Numbered from the stretch's first letter, positions 45,933 to 53,608 are shown. The stretch: DNA of 64,000 nucleotides from Nostoc sp. TCL26-01 (GCF_013393945.1 NZ_CP040297.1:2062804-2126803); one strand, 5' to 3'. Notes: generated from the letters alone by a model not told the origin. Program-made: numbers and translations.

Positions 45933-47315
45933 TTAAGAATCAGTTTTTACGATCGTGGTTGCTTCAACTAACTTGTTAAACAGTAAATTGGCAACTTTAG
46001 CCATAAGCTTACCTTGCAGATGTTTGCCATTGAGCAACTGACGGCCAGACTCATCAGTAAAGTCTTTGAGTTTGGTGCGGTACTCAAGAATAGCGGCGGC
46101 GGTGTTAGTGTCGGGTAATCTCTCCGTTTCAATTTGGCACAAAACATACTGCCAAAAAGACATTCGACATAATGCCGAGCCGCTTGTCACCTCAATCAAC
46201 TCATCACCAGATTGCTCAAGAGTTGTACCCATACCGAGGCGCATTTTGAAAGCGTCGCGGCTGCGGTTGCGTTTAACTCGTTTGACATCGCCAGGAAGCC
46301 GCTTGACCACGGTTTTACCATCTTGGCGAACTTTCTCAACCCGTTTAACTTCCCTGACCTCATACTCAATCAGTGGTTTACCGTTTACCAGGAATGCTTC
46401 AAACGGATAAATCCGACTGAGTAGCCTAGCGCGTACCCGTAAGCCAAAACCAAACTGACTAAAAATGTGGTTGTAAGGTTTGAATGATTCATGATCAAGG
46501 ATAGTTTGAATTTCACCCTCAAGCCGTTGCTCACTTAAAGCAATATCACACAACCAATCAGCATGAGTTCTAAGTATGGGGTTAATAGCAATACCGTAAT
46601 GCTTGGCAGATGATGACTCATATTTTTTACTCATCATCTTCCAAGCTTGCGGTGAAACTTCAAGCTCTCTTTCGGCAAGCCAACCCCAAAGTGGTGGTAT
46701 ATTACCGACTTTAGTACTTTTAGATTTGACGTGAGCAACTTCTGGGAATTGACAAGCTAGTAATTGCCTGGCGTAGTTGATAATTGGGTTTTGGACACGA
46801 TTTAGGTGTTCAAGCTGTTGGCACAGTTCCCGTAGTTGGTCAATTGGTTCGGGGCGGTGCATGAGAAAATACTTTTGATTGAGTTCTCCATTGATGGTGT
46901 GGTGTTCACCATCTAAAGGATAGGCAGCCATAGCGAGTGCATCAGCAGCGTCTGATTTGTTGGGCAGATTTTTACCACCACGGTAACGCCGCAATTCTAT
47001 GTGACCAACCCACAAAATTTTTATTCCTAAGCTGTCAATTATCTTTGACCACAGACGAGAGTAATGATTACCTGTTGGCTCAAGAATAGCAATATCAGGT
47101 TTGTGTTCTTCAAGAAAGTTAGCAAATTCAAAAGCACTTTTTTGTTTTTTCTTGGTATCAGGATTACTATAAAAAACTGGATATAAACTTGATGCTTTAT
47201 TCCTGGTTTTATCCCAATATCCCTTTAAACCTCCTTTTGGATATGATGATAAAATATGAATTGTGACACTAGATTTAGAGACATCAATCCCGATAACTTT
47301 TAATTCGATTGTCAT
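45933..47315 (-). CDS. IS110-like DEDD transposase
   Basis: A 460-residue protein. A RuvC-like N-terminal domain reads VIGIDVSKSSVTIHIL (first Asp), then AILEPTGNHYSRLW (Glu) and LPNKSDAADALAMA (Asp pair). A later FSQFGFGLRVRARLLSRI resembles the helix-hairpin of the Transposase_20 domain of IS110-family enzymes, but the usual catalytic-Ser region is not clearly recognised. It is about 100 residues longer than most IS110 transposases, with a Lys/Arg-rich insertion (REVKRVEKVRQDGKTVVKR). Its stop lies 92 bases from the island boundary. IS110 enzymes are guided by a structured non-coding RNA, and the adjacent 47316-47629 is a candidate. Confidence 0.72.
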   Translation of the reverse strand: MTIELKVIGIDVSKSSVTIHILSSYPKGGLKGYWDKTRNKASSLYPVFYSNPDTKKKQKSAFEFANFLEEHKPDIAILEPTGNHYSRLWSKIIDSLGIKILWVGHIELRRYRGGKNLPNKSDAADALAMAAYPLDGEHHTINGELNQKYFLMHRPEPIDQLRELCQQLEHLNRVQNPIINYARQLLACQFPEVAHVKSKSTKVGNIPPLWGWLAERELEVSPQAWKMMSKKYESSSAKHYGIAINPILRTHADWLCDIALSEQRLEGEIQTILDHESFKPYNHIFSQFGFGLRVRARLLSRIYPFEAFLVNGKPLIEYEVREVKRVEKVRQDGKTVVKRLPGDVKRVKRNRSRDAFKMRLGMGTTLEQSGDELIEVTSGSALCRMSFWQYVLCQIETERLPDTNTAAAILEYRTKLKDFTDESGRQLLNGKHLQGKLMAKVANLLFNKLVEATTIVKTDS

Positions 47316-47629
47316 GGTTCAGCTAACAATTTATGGGTGTAATAACAGTGAGGCAACACTGTTTACTGTGTTTAAAACCCAGTCTTGAGCGCACGAATCA
47401 CCCTAACGCCACACATCAATTAAGCAGTGGCGCGATTCACTCCTAAACGAACTGGGGAACCCATCTACACTTGGGGATGCTGCGCTTGAATTGGGAAACG
47501 CCTCACTAAGTAAGGGGCGCAATTCATCCACAACGCCGCCATCCCGATGTAGTGGTGCGAATTGATGTGGACTCAACCCGCGACTACGGCGTATGCCGTA
47601 GTTTCGGCTACTGAGTCAGGTAGCCATCA
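47316..47629 (-). ncRNA. Candidate structured RNA (bridge-RNA-like) upstream of the transposase
   Basis: A 314-base gene-free stretch directly 5' of the IS110-like transposase. It contains a two-tier stem: GACTCA (47570-47575) pairs with TGAGTC (47612-47617) around the perfect hairpin CTACGGC-GTAT-GCCGTAG (47584-47601). It also carries an iterated GCGC(N)AATTCA-like motif at 47389, 47430, 47482, 47517, 47555 and 47633, several followed by AACGCC. IS110-family elements carry a bridge RNA in the non-coding end next to the transposase. Position and structure fit, but target/donor loop complementarity was not tested. Iterons or protein-binding sites are alternatives. Confidence 0.4.
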
Positions 47630-48016
47630 TCAGGCGGGATTCATGATCGTGTGCAGTGCGGAGACGTAACCATCTGTAAACACTTCTAAAACTGAGTCGT
47701 CTTCATCTAAAAGTGCAATTTCTTCTGGTGTTAACAGTTTCTCAAGAGTGCAGTGTGGATAAGCTAAACGTTCACCCGTGTAGATTTCAATAAAAACATC
47801 AGTCTCACCAGGACGCGGTTTAAAAGCATCTACAATTTTTTGTTTAACTGCAACGACTTTCTGCCAGTCCTCTAAATTGGCGAGTCTTTCGCTGTTAGAT
47901 TTACCACGATTTTGTTCAAAAAGCTTTGCGGGATTATTTACCCAGAATGCAAGCTGATAATTTAACATTTGTTTAGGTGGCAGCATAATACTAGGGACTC
48001 TATTCATAAATGTCAT
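47630..48016 (-). CDS. Hypothetical island protein
   Basis: 128 residues from the ATG at 48016. The frame is open further upstream, but only by overlapping the preceding gene. It is mixed alpha/beta and soluble, with MLPPKQMLNYQLAFWVNNP near the start and an acidic C-terminus (LLDEDDSVLEVFTDGYV). No family recognised. It is 10 bases downstream of the coiled-coil gene and the last of a four-gene minus-strand set that precedes the transposase. Confidence 0.55.
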   Translation of the reverse strand: MTFMNRVPSIMLPPKQMLNYQLAFWVNNPAKLFEQNRGKSNSERLANLEDWQKVVAVKQKIVDAFKPRPGETDVFIEIYTGERLAYPHCTLEKLLTPEEIALLDEDDSVLEVFTDGYVSALHTIMNPA

Positions 48017-48026
48017 TATCTGAAAG

Positions 48027-48344
48027 TTAGAAACTGCCAACGGTATCGTTATCTGGGGACGTTGCCACTGAATCAAAAGGGATATCATCAGCCTCCTGTT
48101 TTGGTGATTGGACTGACTCATATTCCTTTTTAAGTTCGCGTAGTTCATTTCTGAGTTGTCTAATTTCTTGTTCAATTGCTTTTTGTGAATCTTCTCTAAC
48201 TTTTCGCTCTACCATTTCCATGAGGAAACTGGTTTCAAATTCTAAATCGTCACCTTCCCACATCTCAGCAGTCATTTCTAACCGCTTGCTTTCGTAGTTG
48301 CCGAGGTTGATTACTCGTTGGTAAGTAATAGTTTTGATTTGCAT
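48027..48344 (-). CDS. Small coiled-coil island protein
   Basis: A 105-residue protein. The N-terminal YQRVINLGNYESKRLEMTAE looks like a strand-rich motif I recall from short phage/plasmid-borne proteins. It is followed by a charged helix, probably a coiled coil (IEQEIRQLRNELRELKKEYE), and an acidic disordered tail. Function unknown; possibly a DNA-metabolism accessory. Confidence 0.6.
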   Translation of the reverse strand: MQIKTITYQRVINLGNYESKRLEMTAEMWEGDDLEFETSFLMEMVERKVREDSQKAIEQEIRQLRNELRELKKEYESVQSPKQEADDIPFDSVATSPDNDTVGSF

Positions 48345-48388
48345 AACTTGTGCTATTTTTTTGACATTGGTAGATGCACCTTAGCAGC

Positions 48389-48440
48389 AGCGATCGCTCT
48401 CCCAATTACAGCGATCGCTCTCCCAATTACAGCGATCGCT
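48389..48440. repeat. 21-bp tandem repeat built on HIP1
   Basis: Two full 21-bp units and a partial third, each beginning AGCGATCGCT and ending CCAATTAC, in the gap between two small minus-strand genes. Confidence 0.85.
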
Positions 48441-48454
48441 TGAAAAATTGTGAG

Positions 48455-48637
48455 CTATCCTTGAACTTTCACCGATTGATCAAAAACTACTTGAAAATTC
48501 ACGTCAGGAGTGAGTCGGCGTAGGATGGTCATGTAAGCATCAGCGTCTGTCCGAGTGCGGAATCTAAGAACGCAGATATTCTTAACTTCATGGGGGCGAA
48601 AAATAGCCCAAGGTCTTAAGTCATCTTGGTAAGTCAT
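48455..48637 (-). CDS. Small hypothetical island protein
   Basis: A 60-residue soluble protein with LRPWAIFRPHEVKNICVLRF and RTDADAYMTILRRL. Its ATG overlaps the stop of the preceding gene by 4 bases, typical of translational coupling. The pattern resembles short cyanobacterial plasmid proteins of unknown function. Confidence 0.6.
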   Translation of the reverse strand: MTYQDDLRPWAIFRPHEVKNICVLRFRTRTDADAYMTILRRLTPDVNFQVVFDQSVKVQG

Positions 48638-48900
48638 GGTTTTAAATTGATAGTTGTCAGGGTTGCGGGTGCATGGTGTTCTTTTCCCAAGAAATAAGAA
48701 TTTACGATATCCTTATGAGACTCTGGGGGAATTTTCGCCATGCGATGATTAGCTTCAAGGGTCAATTGGGCAGATATTTCTTCTATCGAATAGCCTGTAT
48801 AACGGCTGATAAGTTCGGCAGCCGCAGCTAGCGCTAAAGACATACAAATGTAGTCTTTGACATAAATTTCAAATTTTTCGGTCATGTTTTTTAGTTCCAA
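48634..48900 (-). CDS. Small hypothetical island protein
   Basis: An 88-residue protein with MSLALAAAAELISRYTGYS forming an amphipathic or weakly hydrophobic helix, then EEISAQLTLEANHRMAKIP. No family recognised. It is the first gene of the minus-strand set and couples with the next by a 4-base overlap. An internal ATG at residue 6 is an alternative start. Confidence 0.58.
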   Translation of the reverse strand: MELKNMTEKFEIYVKDYICMSLALAAAAELISRYTGYSIEEISAQLTLEANHRMAKIPPESHKDIVNSYFLGKEHHAPATLTTINLKP

Positions 48901-49417
48901 AAAATCACCAGCTTTAGCAGCAACTAAGGCTGGTGTAATCCAGATATGTGCTACTAACGGTAACGGGCGGTAATGGTAAGAAATCGCCAGTGGGTGTATG
49001 ACTGGCGAAAGCGTTTAACCTTATAGACTAAAAAGTCGTTTATCGCTTGTGATTAGTGAGATTTGCGTCTAATTAAACCTCCAAACTAAAGGACATAGCT
49101 GTACGGGACGCAGTGGTGAAGGTGTGCGCCAGGGAAATGTATTCATAACCAATTACCAGTGACCAATAACTGATCACTGACAACTGAGTATTAACTTTTA
49201 GGTTGTTTCCGCATCGGTGGCAATTCGCCTAGTGATGCGGTGGTGGCTCCTGATTTTGCCCTCACAGGCACTATGGCAAGGGATGAGGGGGGAGCAGGGA
49301 GTGAACTAATTTTGTGTTCACAAAATACTGTTATCATATTCGTACACCCACAACAATAAGTCAATAATGTGAACACAAAAAATTTTGTGTTCACAGAAGT
49401 ACAATGAGGAAAATCAC
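48901..49417. promoter_or_regulatory. Divergent control region of the island
   Basis: A 517-base spacer between divergent gene sets. Hairpins: CGCCAGT / ACTGGCG at about 48985-49005, and nested CCGCATC/GATGCGG with GGC-AATTC-GCC inside at 49209-49240. The operator at 49301-49395 is described separately. Heptamer-like repeats lie at about 49145-49190. It could hold an origin or recombination site as well as promoters; no decisive signature is seen. Confidence 0.5.
49301..49395. promoter_or_regulatory. Palindromic operators in front of the ribbon-helix-helix-like gene
   Basis: A perfect 13-bp inverted repeat TGTGAACACAAAA / TTTTGTGTTCACA separated by AA spans 49368-49395. A second site TTTTGTGTTCACAAAA lies at 49310-49325, with GTGAAC at 49301 making another inverted pair. 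Both lie within 120 bases of the ATG of a predicted ribbon-helix-helix gene, so autorepression is the simplest reading (inference). Confidence 0.7.
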
Positions 49418-49430
49418 ATGAATCAAAAAG

Positions 49431-49864
49431 ATGAATCAAACAGGCAAGTCAGCAGGCAGGAGAAAGGAACTGCCAGAAAACGAGTCAAGGCTATCAATTC
49501 GTCTAGCGCCGGAGGACAAAGCATCTCTGAACCGGAAAGCCAAGGGATTGGGGTACAAAGACCTCAGTGCAATGATTCGAGCTTTAGCGAATGGGGATAT
49601 AGAAGTGAGCGTGACGACAAACCTGTCGATGCAAATCTTGGGAAAGTCTTAGAACATCTGGGAAATCTTGAGTCTAGATTTTACAGCTATGTCCATGCTC
49701 ACCAAGAAAGACTTGACATTAGACGCAAAGAAAGCGAAAACGCAGAGCTGGAGTTTCAGGAAGAAGCTAGAGAGTTAAGAGAAAAAATACTAGCATTGCT
49801 GGGTGAACAGGACAGCGAAACACCTTCCCCAGCAGAAACAACAGAAATAGAAGAAAAATCTTAA
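49431..49864 (+). CDS. Ribbon-helix-helix-like DNA-binding protein with candidate -1 frameshift extension
   Basis: The 0-frame (49431-49652) encodes 73 residues with a ribbon-helix-helix-like pattern (SRLSIRLAPEDKASLNRKA, then DLSAMIRALANGDIEV). It stops at TAG 49650. The slippery heptamer G GGA AAG at 49640-49646 is in register (TTG GGA AAG). A -1 slip continues as VLEHLGNLESRF into 72 codons of a charged coiled coil ending at 49864, for 144 residues in all. GGGAAAG is the slippery site of phage lambda gpG/gpGT. A one-base deletion in an ordinary gene would look the same. A ribosome-binding GAGG better fits an ATG at 49418 in the other frame, so the start is uncertain. Confidence 0.55.
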
Positions 49865-49902
49865 ACCGTCTTTACCTTTATGGGTGAGGACGGTTTTGTT
49901 TT
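49863..49902 (+). terminator. Rho-independent terminator
   Basis: AAACCGTC (49863-49870) pairs with GACGGTTT (49889-49896), followed by TGTTTT, right after the end of the ribbon-helix-helix-like gene. Confidence 0.75.
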
Positions 49903-49953
49903 GCGATCGCCAACACTACGGAGCGATCGCCAATTGCCATGAAAAAACCAAAA

Positions 49954-49983
49954 AGCCACCCTTACTTACAAACGTAGGTGGCT
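49954..49983. terminator. Second hairpin, possibly a reverse terminator or attenuator
   Basis: AGCCACC / GGTGGCT arms with internal TTAC/GTA pairing. A-rich DNA on the left side would be a T-tract on the minus strand. It lies just ahead of the winged-helix-like gene. Confidence 0.5.
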
Positions 49984-50007
49984 TCCTGAATAGCATCTAT
50001 CGGTATT

Positions 50008-50700
50008 ATGACAGAAAACAGGAAAATACAAAATACTCAGTGCAACAACTGGACAGAGCAGCACGACGCATACTGCCTAGAGAACAAAATCACCCCCGCC
50101 GCCAAACTCCTGTGGCAATGGCTGATTCGTCAGGGAATAGGGGATGAGACAGAACCAGACCTCAACGAATTCAACGACTGGGTACAACAGCACCGAGGTA
50201 AAGGCTACTCCAGACCAACTCTCAAAGCAGCACTAGCCCAATTAGTTGAGTGTCGAGTGGTGCAGATCATAAAAAAGTTTACGTGGTCAATAGTACGAAT
50301 AATTACACGTCCTCTTGATTGGTTAAAACCGCGAAAAAATTTACCAAACCGTAGTAAAACTTTCAATTTACATACTCCAAATAACCTAACTGCCGAACAG
50401 GAGTTAGACAGCAGCAGCATAGATCCTCTAACAGAAGAACGGGTAGCTGAACTTGAGGAAATTCTCAGTGAGTGTGAGCAAGCAGGTATAGTATTTGACC
50501 CTGAACAGTCACCAGAAATTTTAGACTACACCATCGAGGAAGTGAGGAGTGCGATCGCACTATTCCACAGTCGGGGTGGTCACGTCAAAGTCAAAAATCC
50601 CCAAGGTTGGCTCTTAGCTTGTTTGCGAAAGCGATGGTATGACCAACCCCAACAGTGGAGCTTTGCCGGATTACTTGCAGCCTTGGGAGTGAAGTTATGA
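50008..50700 (+). CDS. Winged-helix-like (replication/regulatory) protein
   Basis: A 230-residue protein. The first 110 residues look like a helix-turn-helix/winged-helix unit (PAAKLLWQWLIRQG, then SRPTLKAALAQLVECRVV), similar to proteins I associate with cyanobacterial plasmids. The C-terminal part (YTIEEVRSAIALFHSRGG, NPQGWLLACLRKRW) resembles the end of plasmid replication or primosome-like proteins. Its stop overlaps the next start (ATGA). A plasmid-type replication or copy-control role is inference. Confidence 0.6.
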   Translation: MTENRKIQNTQCNNWTEQHDAYCLENKITPAAKLLWQWLIRQGIGDETEPDLNEFNDWVQQHRGKGYSRPTLKAALAQLVECRVVQIIKKFTWSIVRIITRPLDWLKPRKNLPNRSKTFNLHTPNNLTAEQELDSSSIDPLTEERVAELEEILSECEQAGIVFDPEQSPEILDYTIEEVRSAIALFHSRGGHVKVKNPQGWLLACLRKRWYDQPQQWSFAGLLAALGVKL

Positions 50701-51113
50701 GAGAACAACTTTCACTGTTCGACCTGCAACAGTTCACCGCACCACCAGTAATTAAGAGTGTCACTGATGACAGTTGGGATAAACCGGATTCAGTAACTAA
50801 CACTGTTCTGGAGCAAACTAAGCAGTCGTCTAAAGCTGATTCTAATGTTCTGGAGCAAGCAACAACTAACACAAATAAATCTGCTCCAGAACAGTCACAC
50901 TGGGTAGAAAAGTACACCGTGATTCGTTACGGTAAAGAGCATTATTACTACCGTTACCTGTGGATGTCTGGCCGGAAGCTGCACCATCGTCACATACCAG
51001 GTGGGAGTGTAAAGTCACAAATTGCTATTGGTAGAAAACAGCAAATTGAGAGAGCGATCGCAGACGGTGAAACTCCATTAGCAATAGAAAAACTCATTCG
51101 CTCCTGGCGATAA
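50697..51113 (+). CDS. Hypothetical protein with cyanobacterial HHRHIPGG motif
   Basis: 138 residues starting at the ATG that overlaps the previous stop. The N-terminal half is a Ser/Thr/Gln-rich linker. The C-terminal half has a compact basic domain: YYYRYLWMSGRKLHHRHIPG, then IERAIADGETPLAIEKLI. That motif recurs in short plasmid- and island-borne cyanobacterial proteins; its function is unknown and nucleic-acid binding is plausible. An upstream ATG at 50655 is in frame but lies inside the preceding gene. Confidence 0.6.
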   Translation: MREQLSLFDLQQFTAPPVIKSVTDDSWDKPDSVTNTVLEQTKQSSKADSNVLEQATTNTNKSAPEQSHWVEKYTVIRYGKEHYYYRYLWMSGRKLHHRHIPGGSVKSQIAIGRKQQIERAIADGETPLAIEKLIRSWR

Positions 51114-51129
51114 TTCCCTACCTCCCCCC

Positions 51130-51195
51130 TCCCTGTTCCCTACTGACTAATGACTGTTGACTACTGACTAATGACCAATGACCAATGACTAATAG
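51130..51195. repeat. Heptamer tandem repeats inside the island
   Basis: TGACTAA / TGACCAA / TGACTGT heptamers, the same class as in the surrounding chromosome. This suggests the island has resided in cyanobacterial hosts for some time. Confidence 0.75.
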
Positions 51196-51285
51196 TGCTT
51201 TAGAGCAAATCGTAAATGAAAAATGCGATCGCATGAACGCAAGCGATCGCCAAACTGTAATTAGTAATCTCTAGGTACACTATAG

Positions 51286-51477
51286 TCACGGATCGATTCT
51301 GAGTGACGGTGGTAGTAAGTCAGCCGCCTCGATGAGCTTATCGCACTCCTCCCAAGCCTGATCAGCGAATCCTTGTAATGTAGTCGCCAGGGTTTTAGGG
51401 TCATCCATGTCGCCGTTAAGCACCTGCCCAATCAGGTATCCGAGCGAAAGCGCAAGTTCAGTTCTGGTAATAGTCAT
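51286..51477 (-). CDS. Small protein coupled to the integrase
   Basis: A 63-residue helical protein (ALSLGYLIGQVLNGDMDDP, then FADQAWEECDKLIEAADLL). Its start overlaps the integrase stop by 4 bases, so it is translated together with it. Recombination directionality factors are often of this size, but no HTH is seen, so this is only a possibility. Confidence 0.55.
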   Translation of the reverse strand: MTITRTELALSLGYLIGQVLNGDMDDPKTLATTLQGFADQAWEECDKLIEAADLLPPSLRIDP

Positions 51478-52055
51478 AATGTGGCGATCGCTGCCCTCAC
51501 TTCGTCGATGTCAACTTCTAAATAGGGGTCTAAGCCTTTGTTATCACGATGTCCGGTGATTTTGCGAATTACAGCCTTATCAACCCCGTTCTTGCGTAAC
51601 CTGTTTACCAGACTCCGGCGGGTAGTGTGAGTTGAGATTCCCTTAGTTCCCATTCCGGCATTCTCAGCTGCTCGTTTGAGAATGTCGTAGGCGTTTCGCC
51701 ACGTAATCGGCTTAGTTCCACACCTTGAAGGGAATAACCACACCGAGTCCCCTGGTTGAAACCTAGAGAGTGACTCTCGTAAATTTTCATGCACTGCAAT
51801 TTCTACCGTGTCAGCTGTACCATCTGGCCTGTGTTTGCGAATGATAGCCGGAAACACCAGCACATCTTTAGGCTTTCCGTTTTTCTCGTAAACATCGTTG
51901 ATTTTTAACTTGATAAGTGCGCCCCATCGCTCACCCGTATACCAGCCAAGGTCAAAAAGCAATTTATACTTATCAGTTTTAATTTGCTTACGAATTTTGA
52001 CAAAATCACTATCACTAATGACAGTGGCTCTTCCGGATCTGTTATTTTTAGCCAT
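51474..52055 (-). CDS. Minimal tyrosine recombinase/integrase
   Basis: A 193-residue protein consisting only of the catalytic domain. Visible residues: R43 in GERWGALIKL, K74 as the likely beta-hairpin Lys, H143 and R146 in HTTRRSLVNRL, H169 in TGHRDNKG and Y178 in DPYLEVD. The set is complete, so it should be active. The usual N-terminal core-binding and arm-binding domains are absent, making it about half the normal integrase length. It is divergent from the structural-type operon across about 210 bases. It is a candidate mover of the island, in competition with the IS110-like transposase. Confidence 0.82.
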   Translation of the reverse strand: MAKNNRSGRATVISDSDFVKIRKQIKTDKYKLLFDLGWYTGERWGALIKLKINDVYEKNGKPKDVLVFPAIIRKHRPDGTADTVEIAVHENLRESLSRFQPGDSVWLFPSRCGTKPITWRNAYDILKRAAENAGMGTKGISTHTTRRSLVNRLRKNGVDKAVIRKITGHRDNKGLDPYLEVDIDEVRAAIATL

Positions 52056-52079
52056 ATAAAACTGAACTTTAGATATTCT

Positions 52080-52106
52080 GCTTTTACCTTTTATTTAGGT
52101 AAAAGC
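52080..52106. promoter_or_regulatory. Inverted repeat in the integrase/operon divergent region
   Basis: A perfect 10-bp repeat GCTTTTACCT / AGGTAAAAGC around 7 bases, flanked by AGATATTC direct repeats (52071 and about 52116). It sits 25 bases upstream of the integrase start: operator, terminator-like hairpin or recombinase site. Confidence 0.5.
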
Positions 52107-52267
52107 GGAATTTTGTAGATATTCACTAATAGTAAATATTTGCTCAATGCTATTGCTGGTAGGCATTACACGCCATCGGTGAATATGCCACTTCTACATA
52201 AAACTGGAACATTTACCAATCTTCAAATCACGAATACAACGGATTTATTCACAACAAAATAAATCCA

Positions 52268-52612
52268 ATGGCAGAACCAACATTAATTGAAGTATTCGGT
52301 ACAGGTGCAACGCAAGACGCAACGACACTCACCATTCAAAAATCAGCACTCGCCACAGTCGGACTAACAGTTGCAGCGACAAATAAACCAGAAGCTTTAC
52401 TAACAGCAATAGTCAAACTTGGGGCTGTAAGCCTGACCTCAACTAACCGAGATTCAAACATCGACCAATCAATCACCATTGATGCCGACAACACCCCAAG
52501 CTTCACCACCAGAATTAACGGCACTACAACCGCTACTTACATCAGAGACACAATCAGCATAGAACTAGATAAACCTTATTCCAGCACAGGAATCGACCCA
52601 GACGATTACTAA
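52268..52612 (+). CDS. Island operon protein 1 (paralogue of the next gene)
   Basis: A 114-residue, Thr/Ser/Ala-rich, probably all-beta protein. The N-terminus TLIEVFGTGATQDATTLTIQ, then KSAL and an AEALLTAI-like helix, matches the start of the next protein in order and spacing, so the two are paralogues. The cluster looks virion-like, but no family is recognised. It is the first gene of the plus-strand operon, 212 bases from the integrase. Confidence 0.6.
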   Translation: MAEPTLIEVFGTGATQDATTLTIQKSALATVGLTVAATNKPEALLTAIVKLGAVSLTSTNRDSNIDQSITIDADNTPSFTTRINGTTTATYIRDTISIELDKPYSSTGIDPDDY

Positions 52613-52614
52613 AC

Positions 52615-52959
52615 ATGGAATTAACCCTACAGCAATTATTCGGGGTTAATAGTTCACAGAATAGTCAGACTTTAACAATCAACAAGTCTGACTTAAATTT
52701 ATTAACCCCTAGCAGCAATAACACAGCCGAATCGTTACTGACTGCAATCCTATTAAAGTCACTAGAAAATTTTCAAGGTTACATAGAAGACGAGAATAAC
52801 ATTCCGATTACTGACGAGAATGACACTCCCATAAGCTTTGATAACAAGAATGCGTATACGTTTCTCAGAATATTCAACTGGCAGGAATTTTTTGCCAAGA
52901 GAAATAACCAGCAATTCATTAGAAAAACAATAGTAATCGACACATATGAAGCTGAATGA
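52615..52959 (+). CDS. Island operon protein 2 (paralogue of the previous gene)
   Basis: A 114-residue protein with LTLQQLFGVNSSQNSQTLTI, then NKSDL and AESLLTAILLKSLE, paralleling protein 1. The C-terminal half differs (NWQEFFAKRNNQQFIRKTI). It is 2 bases from protein 1, and its end overlaps the next gene by 14 bases. Function unknown. Confidence 0.6.
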   Translation: MELTLQQLFGVNSSQNSQTLTINKSDLNLLTPSSNNTAESLLTAILLKSLENFQGYIEDENNIPITDENDTPISFDNKNAYTFLRIFNWQEFFAKRNNQQFIRKTIVIDTYEAE

Positions 52960-53608
52960 TTTTCCCGAATTGATACAACTATCTGAAAATGATTTACTAC
53001 TGGGCTGGGACAGTGTTAATGATATTGTTTCCGTGATAAAAATTAGCACTTTAAGAGACTATTTGGGAGTAGAGCCTCCAGCAGACAATACATTACCTAC
53101 CCTGACATATGTTAGCAACGGTGATGCTAATGGTATGTGTTACTGGCTTGCTACTAGAGGGGGTGCTACTTGGAGTAATCCTCACAATTCAGGCAAGGTT
53201 ATTGTGATTAGCAGTGGTAGTGGGGTAAGTAACCTAGCATCCATAGTAGACAGAACAACAGGGGGTGGTAACTATCCAGCTAACGCAGCTAACGCTTACT
53301 GGGGTGTTGACTTCGTTAGTCACAAATTGAAAGTGACGGACTATTTAATAAGACACGATGCTAATAGCGGTTACGCGCTAAGAAGCTGGAAATTACAGGG
53401 AAGTGACAACGGTACAACCTGGACAGACCTAAACACTCAGACAAATAACACTACACTTAATAATCCTTTTGACTGGGTGAAGGTAACAGTAAATGCTACC
53501 ACTGCTTACAAATTATTAAGGCTTTTGATGACAGCAGTTAATAGCGCTGGTAGCTACGAGTTTTGTTGTAGTGAATTAGAGTTTTACGGGCAGGTAGTAG
53601 CGCTATGA
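52946..53608 (+). CDS. Tail-fibre-like protein with F5/8 type C (discoidin-like) domain
   Basis: A 220-residue protein. The N-terminus (DFPELIQLSENDLLLGWDS, then VIKISTLRDYLG) follows the pattern common at the start of phage tail-fibre/appendage proteins. Residues about 60-220 resemble a carbohydrate-binding F5/8-C jelly-roll: WGVDFVSHKLKVTDYLIRHD, LRSWKLQGSDNGTTWTDL, YKLLRLLMTAVNSAGSYE and a terminal CCSELEFYG. It suggests a cell-surface-binding appendage. It overlaps its neighbours at both ends. Confidence 0.62.
   Translation: MKLNDFPELIQLSENDLLLGWDSVNDIVSVIKISTLRDYLGVEPPADNTLPTLTYVSNGDANGMCYWLATRGGATWSNPHNSGKVIVISSGSGVSNLASIVDRTTGGGNYPANAANAYWGVDFVSHKLKVTDYLIRHDANSGYALRSWKLQGSDNGTTWTDLNTQTNNTTLNNPFDWVKVTVNATTAYKLLRLLMTAVNSAGSYEFCCSELEFYGQVVAL

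Noticed and set aside
49385-49640. Upper part of the 159-codon frame starting at 49385 as a real N-terminus
   Set aside because: Its first 80 residues are low-complexity Ser/Arg/Gln and lie over the ribbon-helix-helix-like frame; only the part after about 49646 looks coding.
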